This document shows, piece after piece, positions 10,449-21,292 of a stretch of DNA of 64,000 nucleotides (the stretch's first letter is position 1; each line of letters starts with the position of its first letter). This DNA comes from Limnomonas spitsbergensis (taxonomy: Eukaryota; Chlorophyta; Chlorophyceae; Chlamydomonadales). The stretch is taken from the NCBI GenBank assembly GCA_037349105.1, contig JAYJMM010000113.1, positions 4,898,001 to 4,962,000 of the forward strand, in the 5' to 3' direction. The position numbers and the translations under genes are program-made. The notes under the pieces were generated by a model. That model ran no database searches, was not told the origin of the DNA, and worked only from the letters and a program-made list of their open reading frames with translations.

Positions 10449-12180
10449 GTGGCCCTAAGGAATCACCCACAGGGGAAAGCCGAGTGTAAGAGAGGAGCTG
10501 AGAAGCTGGCAAGGGAGAACTCGACGACGCGACAGCACACAATCAAATCATTATACTCCTATATTAATCCTGCTACTCCCTCAACTCTTACCCCTGCTGC
10601 TGTTGCTGTCGAGCATGTGGCTGTCGAGCATGCGGCTGTCGCCGAGCCTCTCGCTCTTGCAGCAGCTGTAGCAGCTGCTGGTCCTGCTGTTGAGGCTACA
10701 CCCGAGAGCCCGCAGCAGCTCCAGATGGCAGGCCGGTGCACAAGTCCACAGTTATGTGCCTAACCTTTTCCTCAGACCCTAGGTCAACATACCGCTTGAA
10801 GCGGGTATCGGGCATGGCGAGGACCAACACATCCGTGGCAGCAACTGATTGGAACAACCTGTCTACCTTTGGTTTGCGCAATCCATTCGAAGTGTTAGTC
10901 GTATGCAACGGTGAGTCAGCCCTGGCCGTGCTTAGAGCATACATCCTCAAGGTCCCTAATGCTAAGGGGGGCCTGTACAGCGTGGGCGAGTTGACACCGG
11001 AGCAGCGAATGATGGAGGCAGCTGTAAGGACAGGGGTGCTCATGCACTTGACGTACTCTAGAGGGAGTGAGGCTGATGGATTAGCAGCATCCTTGGCTTG
11101 GGGTGGGAAAGTCGTTGTCATGCTCAAGGTGCCACACAGGGCCATCCCCTTTGCAATGTCAGCCTCCCCTTCTCAGGGCATCATTGCAACGTGCGAGGAT
11201 TCGACCCTTGACGTCATCGTCAGCTGCCTGCTAGCCTAGCTGGTGTGGGTACCTGGTCAGCTTCCACCAGCTTCTAGCCACAGTTTGAGCATGTCAGCTG
11301 AGTTCCCCGCCATACAGAGGCGGTGATTTCAAGCTGGCCACTTTGCGATGACACCCCCCCAGAGTTGGAGGATCTCTAACAAGAAATATGGACCACTAAG
11401 AGCTGGGGATGCGCCGACAGTGTGCAAGGTGCATGGCTGTGGGAAGATAATCAAGCTATCAGCTATTCGGTTGCACGTCGGAGCGCACATCTTGCTGCGC
11501 CTATGTGGGGAAGCCTGTAGCTTGGAGCGAAGTGGTGCTGAGGCATGCGGCTTCTGTGGCATTGTGTGTGATGACAGGACATCAGGCCTGTGCAAAACGG
11601 ACTTAAGTTGTGCAGAGGCTCTACCAGCGGCACGCTAGCAGTCAAGTCCCGCGGCCCTCTAAAGTACAAGATGTCATATGCGGCTGCTGAGAAAGGTTCT
11701 GCCAACAATCCTTGCACCAACAGACCAGTGGCTTAGTTGCACCATCTGCAGGAGCATCGCGGGTACCATCCGCCCTTTTGTCTTGAGTTATCACTTCCTA
11801 GATCACATGGAGTCAGCCCACCCTGGTCAGGAGCTGACGGAGGCAGGAGTGACGAGATATGCCATCAGCGCCGAGGAGTTTAAGGGGGGGTGGGCAAGGA
11901 GCTCCCCAATATGCAGAAGACCAGGCTTCTGAAGCAGCACATCAGCACGCTCAAGTTAGATGCTAGTTTGATGCCACTCATGCCCGAGTCCTCTCGTTCT
12001 GGAGCCTCGTGGTCTCTAGCGAGAATGGGTAGAGTCTGGCAGGTGGTACCTAGAGCAATGATGTATTCTTTTGTTTCACCGCTTGAACTTTCTGAACCAT
12101 CTACATTTATCGACACCATCAGAAGCACTCTGATGAGCTGATTCAAATTGACCCCGCTCCCTTCCTTCAATTCTGATTTT
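10449..12180 (+). pseudogene. Broken ORF with degenerate C2H2-type zinc fingers, probably mobile-element derived
   Basis: Four plus-strand frame segments follow each other: 10449-10763 (Ala-rich N-terminus), 10736-11239 (a ~160-residue non-repetitive block), 11348-11638 and 11678-11932. The third has a C-x4-C then H-x3-H arrangement (CKVHGC ... RLHVGAH) and the fourth a C-x2-C then H-x4-H arrangement (CTIC ... DHMESAH). The frames are separated by stops and shifts, so the gene is dead. A minus-strand segment at ~12345-12400 reads GWDALAFVVDI, a motif that recurs next to the LINE tails. I therefore suspect a transposable-element ORF. The specific family is not recognised. Confidence 0.45.
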
Positions 12181-12865
12181 TGACAGAGAAATTAAGGTTT
12201 CACTAGGTTCAGGAGGCGGGGGGAAGGGTAGCCAGGGGTGGTTTGGCATTATAATTATAATGGGGTGGTTGACTTTCTTTTTTGCCCCCCCCTCGGTGTC
12301 CTTTTCAAACATTTCACTTTGTACAATCTGCTGGGTATCAACAGAGATCTCTGAAAACGTCATTGCCTCATGGATATCTACCACAAAGGCCAGGGCATCC
12401 CACCGAAGCCTGCCAGATACAACTCGAAGAAGTCGTTAGTACCATTCGGAGGACCTGCCCATCCCCGCCGCCTTAGTTGATGTTTGGCTAGTGCATATGA
12501 TGACGTGCACCTATTTGAGAGGTGCGTGAACTTGCTGGCAAGTGCATGCTTTCGTATCTAATACTGCTCGATTGGCAATGAATGTTTTTTCTTGCAGATT
12601 GGCCCAGGTTTCACCGTGTCAGCAGGCGTTCTGGCCAACAGGTTCTGGGCAAGGTGCCCAATTGAAGGGTGTCAGTAGGCGTAGGTGTTGAATATAAGGG
12701 TTGAATGTAGGCCAAGGTAGCTAATTGATGAAGGATGAACGGCGGTATATTTCCATCACCTATTAATAAAAAATCTCAATCTAATTACCAAAAATTACTT
12801 TATACAATTTTAGATAAAACAGTTTTACCAATACGTGACAGCTCATTAAGGGCACCAAAAGGATG

Positions 12866-13000
12866 CCCAAGAACAGGGGGGGGGGGGTAGGGTAATCTTA
12901 TGTACCCCAAGAACAGGGGGGGTAGGGTAATCTTATGTACCCCAAGAACAGGGGGGGTAGGGTAATCTTATGTACCCCAAGAACAGGGGGGGTAGGGGGG
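12866..13000. repeat. Tandem repeat of CCCCAAGAACAGGGGGGGTA-type unit
   Basis: About four copies of a ~36-bp unit (CCCAAGAACAGGGGGG, then TAGGGTAATCTTATGTAC) differ mainly in G-run length. It is non-coding. The G-runs could form quadruplex-like structure. Confidence 0.85.
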
Positions 13001-13110
13001 GGAGTAGGTGATCACTACCAAGGGATGATCAACATATAGTATACTGGGTCCCTTTTGGGGGGGCCACCAGTTTGGTGCAGTCTGCACCATTTTAGTTACA
13101 CCGTCCGTCC

Positions 13111-13153
13111 TGGAAGCGGGTCCCGTCTCGTTTACAGACGGAACCCGCTTCCA
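13111..13153. repeat. Perfect-length 18-bp hairpin
   Basis: The arms TGGAAGCGGGTCCCGTCT (13111-13128) and AGACGGAACCCGCTTCCA (13136-13153) pair over 18 bp with one C/T difference (a G-U-type pair in RNA) around a 7-nt loop. The surrounding 13080-13240 contains further copies of CCGTCC/GGACGG motifs. The function is unknown. It may be the end of a small inverted-repeat element. Confidence 0.7.
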
Positions 13154-13840
13154 TGACTGTCCCGACTGCAAACCCGGGATGGAACCGTCATGCTGGAAGC
13201 AGCTGAGGACGGTTCTGTCCCGGTTTGATTTGCATGGTCTGTCAAATTTGCCAGTCAAGGTCTGATGCAAGTTTTAATCTGTGACATTGTCGACAACTGG
13301 GGGTCTCAACAGCTGCATTAGAGCCAGAATTTATAGGAAACAGCATTTGCCTGGCTGGAGTCTATTGGTACGCCAACATCACATTCTTCCGCATGTCTCA
13401 TGCTTCAAATGTGATGCTTTGTTTGAGTGGGAAAAATTGCAGTTGGTCCTGAAGCAACCCGTGTCATATTTATTTGTGGCTTGGTCCGGTCTCATTTAAT
13501 GTTGACCACCGCATTACCCGAAAACTTCCTGGGTCGCATACTTGTATCCAAATATCCAGTGAAGCAGGGCAGTATATACACTAATGCCCTTACTTGTGTC
13601 ATGGGCATTGTCGCTGCTGCTTGAGCACGGGAGTGAGCGGAGACCGGGGAGTCGAGGACACGGTAGAGAATCGCTGGTGATATCTTGATACAATCATAGC
13701 ACAATACAGTCGGCATATCATAACATAACGAAACTTTATAATCTCAGGCATTGTAAGAAGACAAAGGCAGGCCTTCAAACAAGGAGTTACTAAAGGATTA
13801 TGCCGAATCTGGCTACCAGCCGCGGTAGGCAGCTGCAGAC

Positions 13841-14293
13841 TTAGTATGCTCCAAAGCTAGGTCTCTGGGATCCCCTAGGCCGGTGACCTGCAACTGCGCC
13901 CTCTCGTAGGCTGCGTCCACTAGCGCCAACACCTCCGTTGTGGGAAAAGGCTGCAGAGAAGTCGCTGTCTGACTCAGTTTGGGGACGGCTACGTACTCCT
14001 TGTTCCAGATCCTCTAGGGCACTAAGCAAATCCCTACACCAGCTGCGCCCTTCGATGCTCTGTGTGACAGCGAGCTGCATTTCGGCCGCCATGGCAGCCG
14101 CCACAAGGGGGCTGTCGTGCTGTGATGCTGGTGCTACCGCTACGTTGTAGAAGCTGAGTATGTGCTGCCACCAACCTGGTTGTAACGGCCTAGCTAATGG
14201 GTGGATCTGCAACTCCCTCATGAACCCCCAGCTGGCGGCGGACGCAGGTGGCCCCACGGTCTGGCGCAGGTATTGAAGCAGGTACGCAAACAC
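13841..14293 (-). pseudogene. LINE fragment, minus strand
   Basis: A 150-residue open frame contains WWQHILSFYNVAVAPA followed by MAAEMQLAVTQ and RSWCRDLLSALEDLE. These are the same two modules, in the same order, as in the LINE fragments at 6274-7310 and 41600-42250. It lacks the upstream RT core and the downstream Cys/His end, so it is a truncated piece. Confidence 0.6.
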
Positions 14294-14494
14294 ATGTTCA
14301 GCAATTTACCATATCAGACCTATTAGCTTCAAGAACGCTACATGTTGCTTGGAGGGGCATGTTTTTTGTAAACAGTCAGACACCCTATCTCAGCAAAAAA
14401 ATCAGCCGCACACTGACCTTTGGCGAGGTCTGAGCCAAAGACAAAGCATGTAAACGTTTTATAATGCCCACGTTTTTAGACAATTGTTTTACGG

Positions 14495-15085
14495 GGACAC
14501 ACGTCCCCGGCCTCTTCCCAGGGGGCGGAGGGACACGTCCCGTCTTGCCGGGGGGTCGGTGGCAAACGTCCCGGCCCTCCTGGGGGTCGGTGACACCTGT
14601 CCCGTTCCTTCCGGGGGTCGGTGGCACAAGTCCCGTCCCTCTCGGGGGTCGGTGGCACATGTCCCGGTCCTCCCAGGGGTCGGTAGCACACGTCCCGGCC
14701 CTCCCGGGGGCGGTGACACACATCCCGGCCCTCCCGGGGGTCGGTGGCATATGCCCCGGCCCTCCCGAGGGTCAGCGGAACACATACCTGCCTTCCCGGG
14801 GGTCAGGGACACACGTCACGGCCCTCCCTTGGTCGGTGACACACGTCCTGGCTCTCCCAGGGGTCGGTGACACAGGTTTCCACCCTCCCAGGGGTCGGTG
14901 GCCCACGTCCCGGCCATCCTAGGAGTGGGTGACACACGTCCCGTCTCTCCCGGGGGTCGGTGGCACATATCATGGCCTTCCTGGGGGGCGGTGGCGCACG
15001 TTCCGGCTCACCGGGGGCCGGTGACACACGTCCCGGCCCTCCCGTGGGTCGGTGACACACGTCTCGGCTCTTCCGGGGCTCATTT
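14495..15085. repeat. 31-bp GC-rich minisatellite
   Basis: Roughly 19 imperfect copies of a ~31-bp unit are present (GGGGGTCGGTGGCACACGTC followed by CCGGCCCTCCC). Open frames exist in several frames on both strands because the unit is not a multiple of 3 and lacks stops. None is a credible gene. Confidence 0.9.
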
Positions 15086-16357
15086 GCGATGGAAAGACGA
15101 GGTGAACATGTCACGCAAGTCATGCGTGATCAAACGCACCGATTTCTGGTTCCCTCTGATTCGTGTAAGTGAAAGCGACGAAAATGACAAGGGATACATG
15201 GCGGGACCTCCCGAGTGCCTTAGTTTTTTTGTGTGACGGCTGGGCATGCGCCCATGCATTGCACATTAAGGGTGATATGATGAAGCAAGTACCAGGGGCG
15301 GCATAATTTAAAGGATTGCCAGTGATCCTGCATGCAGCGAAAGCTTTCAAATTGTGCAGACATTCATAGATGAATCGGTGCGTGTCTATGCAATGTATTT
15401 TTGTGCGAGGTTTCAGCTCAAATGCTTGCCATCTAGCTGGAGGCCACTCACATTTTGTTTTCATAGGCCTAGTAGTGCGTGCACAGTAGCCTGCCAATCG
15501 TTGTCTAGCCGTCGGCTGCGCACACTGAAATGAACATGGCCAATATCGCATGGCCACGCACGTTTAGTGTGACCTTTACGTACAGGTACTAGACTACCGG
15601 CCACGCACACTGACTGACGTCTGCGATGGTGGGACAGGCGCATAGGGCACCGAAGCTGTCCACGCTTGAAAGACATTCACAAATGGACGGATCATGGCTT
15701 CTTTTCCAAAGGAGCCCTAAGCAAGCTAAGACCAGAGCCCCACTACTCAGACTGCCCCAAAGCACCAGAGGACCCCTCTCCATGTGGGCATGGGACGTAG
15801 GCAAGTTGGTAAAGCGGAATCATATGAAATTAAAGTGCCACGATGTAACAGCATTTTGTATGTCAAAGATTTCCATTTTAAACGGGACGTGCGCCCATGC
15901 CAGGACACTTTATTTTAGTGTGACCGACACATACGGGCGCACCGTTTGGGATCGACGAAGGTAGAACGCACTCGGCAAATGCCTGCGCATCGAAGCTTCT
16001 GAATTTCCGGTGGTGCCGACATCATCAAATGAAGAAATCGTTGCTTTTCTTGCGAGCGACTCCCAAGAATAAGCGTGTCCCAAGCGACTCCCAAGTAAGC
16101 GTGTCTTGACCGAAAGTCGATTTCGGACGTGGAGCAATAAAAGTACGAAACGCCTGTGTACGATTGGCACAAAACACAATCAGAAAGCGTAGTGCCACGA
16201 GTTACAGATTTTGACGTGCCAAACAGGCTCACAACCCGTTTCTGATTGACTGCGGAGATAAAAAATGTACGTTGGTCATATGGCCTGCGGGAGAGTTTCG
16301 CATAGGTCGTTTCTGATGGACTCTTGGGGAACGTGGGTGTCCAGGTGATACCGTATA
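15086..16357. other. No gene recognised
   Basis: Only short frames are seen. A pair of near repeats around 16065-16100 (GCGACTCCCAAG ... AAGCGTGTC) is visible. No splice-supported exon or known motif was found. Confidence 0.4.
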
Positions 16358-16936
16358 ACCGTAGTTTGGTCGGATTTGGTTTTTATGATGATTTTTAAAA
16401 TTAAATAAAACAAATAAATCAGAAACCTATAGTTTCAGGTTCAAAGCAAGAAACGCAACCATACAAAACAATAGTTTGGGGTACATGAGGGTTTTCATTC
16501 GAATTTTGCAACTTTTCGCGCCTATGCTATGTCGGAGCGAACCAATCTCCATTTGCAATGAGGAAGGCAGCTAAAATTGTGTGAGGCAAAGGCTGCAAGG
16601 AGGGCTGAAGATCACGTTCCGACAGAGCTTTCCGACACAGATGACGACCTAGTGATGATGACAGGTGGCATCGCCCCGTCCCGTCATTTTCCTCTTCCCC
16701 TTCCCCTCCTTCTGATCAATGAAAAGAGGGCGAAGTAAACCAAAAAATTGCCTAGTATGTGGACGTTTCAGATGAAAACCAAATTTAAGCCTAAAAAATG
16801 GTTTAAAAAAATCAAACGTGTAAAACCAATAGTTTCAGGTACAACAAAAGAAACCAACCATACAAATTAACCGCTTTCAAAAGCAAATTCCGGGTTTAAA
16901 AAAAAACAAATAACCAAATCCGACTAAAACTACGGT
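16358..16936. mobile_element. Small terminal-inverted-repeat (MITE-like) element, ~579 bp
   Basis: The left end reads ACCGTAGTTTGGTCGGATTT; the right end, read inward on the minus strand, ACCGTAGTTTTAGTCGGATT. Both continue into GGTT. The interior is AT-rich and has two direct copies of a block containing ATAGTTTCAGGT and GAAAC-CAACCATACAAA (16425-16480 and 16820-16875). There is no coding capacity. I cannot see a clear target duplication. Confidence 0.6.
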
Positions 16937-17437
16937 AGGTCGTTCACAGACCTGCCGATTTTGAATCGCTTTGGTGTCGATCTCCTATTATTTCGGGTCG
17001 ACTAGGTCCTGCTTGAATACATGCCAAATTTCTATATGCTCTGCTGCATCTGCGTATTCGATCCCTGTGCTTCATGAAAGGCGAGGTCTGACGCCATCAC
17101 CCATGTCTACCATGTCCAGGGTTGCTCGTACGTATCGTACGACCACCACCCGGTACGGCTGTGGGCAGAAAAACATGACAATTCTAATATTTAATTAGTA
17201 TATGTTCGAAAGACATCAATCTATCCGCATACCCTGGAAGTTCCGAGGAGGGGGGGTCCTCGGAGAAAAGGCCGCACGTGGGTCTTCAAAGGTATGCGGA
17301 GCATTTCCGCAGACCCCGTTTCTGTACGACAGGCCCTACGGAGGAATTGCTGCAATCAGAATTCAGAAACGTGCTGTCAGACTTGATGAGACGGGTGAGT
17401 AATCGGCGATTCGTTGGAACACAGCCACGTACAAAAA
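16937..17437 (+). other. 5' flank of the nine-exon gene, one possible upstream exon
   Basis: A frame ending at ~17394 reads TEELLQSEFRNVLSDLMRR and stops exactly at a GTGAGT donor. It looks like an exon, but it cannot be joined in phase with confidence to the downstream gene. Otherwise nothing is recognised. Confidence 0.35.
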
Positions 17438-19937
17438 ATGGCAGGTACGGATCCCTTTAGACAGCAATCGGGTACATTAGAGCTTTTTGCAAACCCTCCG
17501 TCGTACCAACACGATGTCCCATCGATCGACCACCCCCCGGTGTCACCGATCGTTCGGCCCTTCTCACTCTTCAACGATATCACGTCTTGTCATCACGATG
17601 TAACCATGTGTGGGGCGGATGCTTCCAGAAATCGTCAAGTCCGAGGATAAGAAAAGCAGAAACGCAACTCCCTGTCCACCAACAATTATTTAGAGTCTAG
17701 CGCTGTCCCCTTAACGACACACCCTGTATTTGGATCTTATTTGGGGGAGCCCCACAGACTGTCCGGAGAAATGTCAGATGCTTTTACCTTCCACGCACAA
17801 CTAGGAAGTCAGGTGAGTAAAGATGCGGGTACCATCTCTTGCATTCGTTCGTGATCTGACACATCCCCCCACTTATTCAGGCCGTGCCTCCCTCGCCGGC
17901 TGCGACGAGATGTCTAGACCTCGGGGCGTATTCGGGTGGCCATGGGGCTACCCTCATGAATTTGTTGGTGAGCAGGGTACTCCAATATGCTTCAGTTGAA
18001 GAAGAGCACTGGGCCGAATCTTTTATTCAGTGACGGAACAAACCTCACTGATCTCATGCATGATGCTGGGTAGGAGGTCTCAGTGCTTGTTGTTGTTCTG
18101 CATGCTGCAGGTTAGGAAGAGCAATGAGCTGGTTTTTTATTCAGGGAATGGCTTTTTCTGAAATGAGCATGCAACAACATCCCCCCATCTAATCATGTGA
18201 ATCTTTATGGATATACAGTCTTCTGAAGGGTGCCGAGGAGAGAATCCGATTCTAGACGGCGAAGACGATGCTGGCCCGGGGGGCAGCAGCAACCCAGCTG
18301 CACAGCCATTGGCAGTGCCCAAGATCCCCAGAGTCTTAAAAATGGCAGTAATGGAGGCGTGTAGCAATATCTTGGAGAGTCGATCAGAGGGGCACCTGCT
18401 GAGTTCCGAAGATGTGGCAGCGGCCTTCACTCAGGGTGTCAGTGCGGCCAAGAAAGTCGTGAGTCAAGACTACCTATTTTGAGTATACATTATGTGGCAC
18501 ATGAACATATTTTTTTTGTATAGGCTGACGCAAATGAGTTGCGGCACATAATCAGTGTGGCCAAGCGAGCAGAAGAGGAGGGGTACGGCAAAGAGTTCAC
18601 CAATGTTGTGACAAAGTCGCGACTCAGTTTGGACAAGTAAGTGCTATATTGGGTGGGCTGCCCTTGCATGTTTCCTCACATTTCTGTGTTTAAAGCTTTA
18701 TTTAGTCTGAATGGGTCACCCACTCTTGGCCCCACTCCACTCGCAGGTTTTTTGCAAACAAATGTGAGCGGACTGGCCGGAAAGACATCGGGGCTATCGA
18801 GGCGATGTATGATGCTATCAAGCTGAAGAAGTGGATGGAGCGGGTTGAGTCGGCTCTGAAAGGAGGAAGCAAGGTGATTCAGTGCCCTGTTTTACTCAAG
18901 TTGCTTGCAGACCATTGCTTGCAGACCATTGCTTGCAGACCATTGCTTGCAGAATATTGCTTGCAGACCATTGCTTGCAGAATATTGCTTGCAGAATATT
19001 TGCTTGCAGAAGCTTGCAGATTTTTTGTTTACATTTTTGAACTTCCTGTACAGTACAGAAAGGTTCGCAACAAGAGCGGTAGGTCATGTCGCATATCACC
19101 TAAACAAAACGAAAATGCAGTATATTATTTATTCCAAAATACCCATGTTCATTTTATTCTTCTTTGTTTGGTGTGCAAAATGTGATTTTGACTGTTTGCT
19201 TCAGGTCTTTTGCCCGAACTGCGGAACTAAAGCGGAAAGCTGCCTCACGAGAGGAACAAGGCATTGAAAAGAAGCGCCTTCTCGATTTGTTGGAGGTGAG
19301 GGCACATGTGCGTGTGATGTATTCTTGCGAACATTCTATATTTCTGATTATAGACTCGTAACAAAAAAGCCTGCCATTGGAGTTTGTAGCAGGGTTTATC
19401 GGCCTTGATATTGCCTATCATCCGAGTTATGGGGGGGTTTGATACTTTTATACCACTTTTTCTTGAGGTCATCAAAAGACGCGCCGTGCTTGCCCTATCG
19501 GTAGACTGACTTTTTTTTGCTTGCCCCCCTGCCTCCTCAGAGGCGGAAGGTTGAATCAAGCACAGCGGATGATGAGGAGCGCGATTTCAAGAAGTTCATG
19601 AGGGCAAATATGCAGAGGCAGGCAGACCAGGAGGAACAAAAGGTGGGATGTTTGCTTTGTAATGCTCCTGTAGCTCATGTCCAGTTGATGCCACCTCTCA
19701 AAGAGTGTGCCAAAAATCATCATGGGAATTCTTGCCGCAATGTGTTTGTCTATTGAGGCTTGTATTTAGCTGTCCCTAGCTTTTTATATTTATTTAGGGA
19801 AAGCTAAAGCAACCAGGTATGCCAAAACTTGCTTGCAGATGGAGATTTTGAGGGAGACGGCAACAGCATTTACAACGCTTGTTACAGCGTTCATTGGGAG
19901 GAGGAGCGGTGACACACCGTCCTCCAGCTCATACTGA
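17438..19937 (+). CDS. Multi-exon nuclear-type protein linked to the Harbinger transposase
   Basis: The proposed start, ATG at 17438 (AAAAAATGG context), opens an exon whose donor is uncertain. The following exons are well supported: 17694-17812, 17881-17967, 18219-18458, 18524-18636, 18747-18873, a 20-nt exon 19059-19078, 19205-19295, 19541-19642 and 19839-19937. All have AG/GT borders and consistent phases. The product (~300 residues) has a disordered N-terminus, a helical middle part (LRHIISVAKRAEEEGYGKEF; KKWMERVESALKGGSK), a basic coiled-coil-like stretch rich in K/R/E, and a C-terminal segment MEILRETATAF. Its TGA (19935-19937) overlaps the transposase ATG (19937-19939). Harbinger elements carry a second, DNA-binding protein gene next to the transposase; position and helical basic character fit that role, but no Myb/SANT signature is clear. 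It could instead be a host gene beside an insertion. Confidence 0.6.
18895..19020. repeat. 14-bp intronic repeat resembling 3' splice sites
   Basis: Copies of ACCATTGCTTGCAG and the variant AATATTGCTTGCAG lie in the intron before the 20-nt exon. The core TTGCTTGCAG is identical to the authentic acceptor of the last exon of this gene (19829-19838), so the array is a row of decoy acceptors. Confidence 0.75.
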
Positions 19938-21292
19938 TGGACCTTGGTGATGCTGAGGAGACGATGGCTGCAGCCATGCTGATGGTACAGTTCATTAGCA
20001 TTGTCATGATGTCCTCTACTTCAGCTAGGTCATCAGCATCACTCTCATTGTGCCGAGGTGGCGCACAAGCCATAGTTAGGGGTCAAATTGATGATGTCTT
20101 GTTCAACGATGCTGTGTTACGATTTATTGAAATGTCTACCCACCAGCTTGCGTATGGTTGTTATCTGCCAGCAGATGACCTCTATGCCCGATTTGCCCAG
20201 CATCCTGGGCTGTTTCACGCCTTCACAAATTTTTTCCCACCTGACTTTGAGGAATTGTTTTTGAGGGTGCAACCGCTTCTTTCTGTACCAGTGGACATCA
20301 GGGGAAATAGACGCGCTGTCCATCTGCAAGGTCTTCCTAGGGTTGTTGGACCTACTGGAAATCCTGTGGGTAGGCCCCCGAAACTGAGCTTGCGGACCCG
20401 GTTCATGATGTTTCTTGCAGTTCTTAGAGGTGGCGAGGGTTTGATTGATCAGATTGCGGCTTGTGGTCAAAACCAGCAGGGGCTCAGTGATGATTTTTAT
20501 TTTGTATTGAATGCTGTCATGACAGCCCTAGATGATGAGATCAGGTGGCCCACAGCAGCAGAGCGTCTTGCGCTTAGGGGCTCATTGTTTGATTTTCCTG
20601 CAAATGGCATTTTGTGCCCCATTTTCCTGGTGGATGGAACTATTCAAAAAGTTCATATCTCACCTGGCCACCCTTTAGAGCCTTGCTTGTTTTGCAGTCG
20701 AAAGCAGGTCCATGGCTTTAATCACCAGGTGGTGTGCCAGTGGGACGGTAAAATTGTAGCTTGCTACACTGGTTTTTTTGGCTGTGTGCATGACTCGGCA
20801 TGTTATCGCATGCTGCCAATGCACACGCAACGTGATCAATATTTCTCGGGCCATGAAACTATAATTGGTGATTGTGGCTACGAGTCGTGTGAAATAATGC
20901 ATGTGCGGAAGGGGGTCACCACAGAGGCTGAGTCTGAGCTGAACGTGAAGTTACGACGCCACCGGGTTTTAATTGAATTTGTTTTTGGTGCTATCAAAAA
21001 TAAATTTGCGTTGGTCCAGAAGCCATGGACCCGTGGTGGCAAAAATCTCAAGTTATCTTGTGATGTTTTTTTTGCTTGCTGTCAATTGTTTAACTTTTGG
21101 ATGGCCAAGTATGGCTATCTCAGAGGGCCAGCCTACCGGCAGCGGGGGGAAGTGCGCCGTTGGGAGAAAAAAATGTTGGAGCTTGTTGGGGGAGATGCCG
21201 GCCTGACTGCTGACGATTGCATGGTTGACATGATTATAAACGACAATGCTGCTGACATTTTTGGGTTGTTGGAAAATATTGGAGAGGTGTAA
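19937..21292 (+). CDS. Harbinger (PIF)-type DDE transposase
   Basis: A single open frame of 451 residues catalyses cut-and-paste transposition in this family (DDE_Tnp_4 nuclease). Residues ~145-170 hold the helix-turn-helix-like segment (LSLRTRFMMFLAVLRGG). The acidic triad is visible as D~232 in FLVDGTIQ, D~312 in IGDCGYES and E~347 in RVLIEFVFGAIKNKF. The C-terminal CDVFFACCQLFNFWM matches the usual CCxLHN region. Spacing and length fit an intact PIF/Harbinger transposase, with no internal stop. The start codon overlaps the upstream gene's stop (ATGA), odd for a eukaryote; the N-terminal ~50 residues are not conserved-looking, so translation may begin further in or the N-terminus may be spliced. 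Element termini were not identified. Confidence 0.85.
   Translation: MDLGDAEETMAAAMLMVQFISIVMMSSTSARSSASLSLCRGGAQAIVRGQIDDVLFNDAVLRFIEMSTHQLAYGCYLPADDLYARFAQHPGLFHAFTNFFPPDFEELFLRVQPLLSVPVDIRGNRRAVHLQGLPRVVGPTGNPVGRPPKLSLRTRFMMFLAVLRGGEGLIDQIAACGQNQQGLSDDFYFVLNAVMTALDDEIRWPTAAERLALRGSLFDFPANGILCPIFLVDGTIQKVHISPGHPLEPCLFCSRKQVHGFNHQVVCQWDGKIVACYTGFFGCVHDSACYRMLPMHTQRDQYFSGHETIIGDCGYESCEIMHVRKGVTTEAESELNVKLRRHRVLIEFVFGAIKNKFALVQKPWTRGGKNLKLSCDVFFACCQLFNFWMAKYGYLRGPAYRQRGEVRRWEKKMLELVGGDAGLTADDCMVDMIINDNAADIFGLLENIGEV

Noticed and set aside
12866..13000. Possible CRISPR-like array (also the 62-, 68- and 47-bp arrays)
   Set aside because: Units are contiguous with no unique spacers, and the genome is eukaryotic.
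14464..15236. Overlapping 100-150-residue ORFs on both strands
   Set aside because: By-products of a 31-bp GC-rich minisatellite; they exist in most frames.
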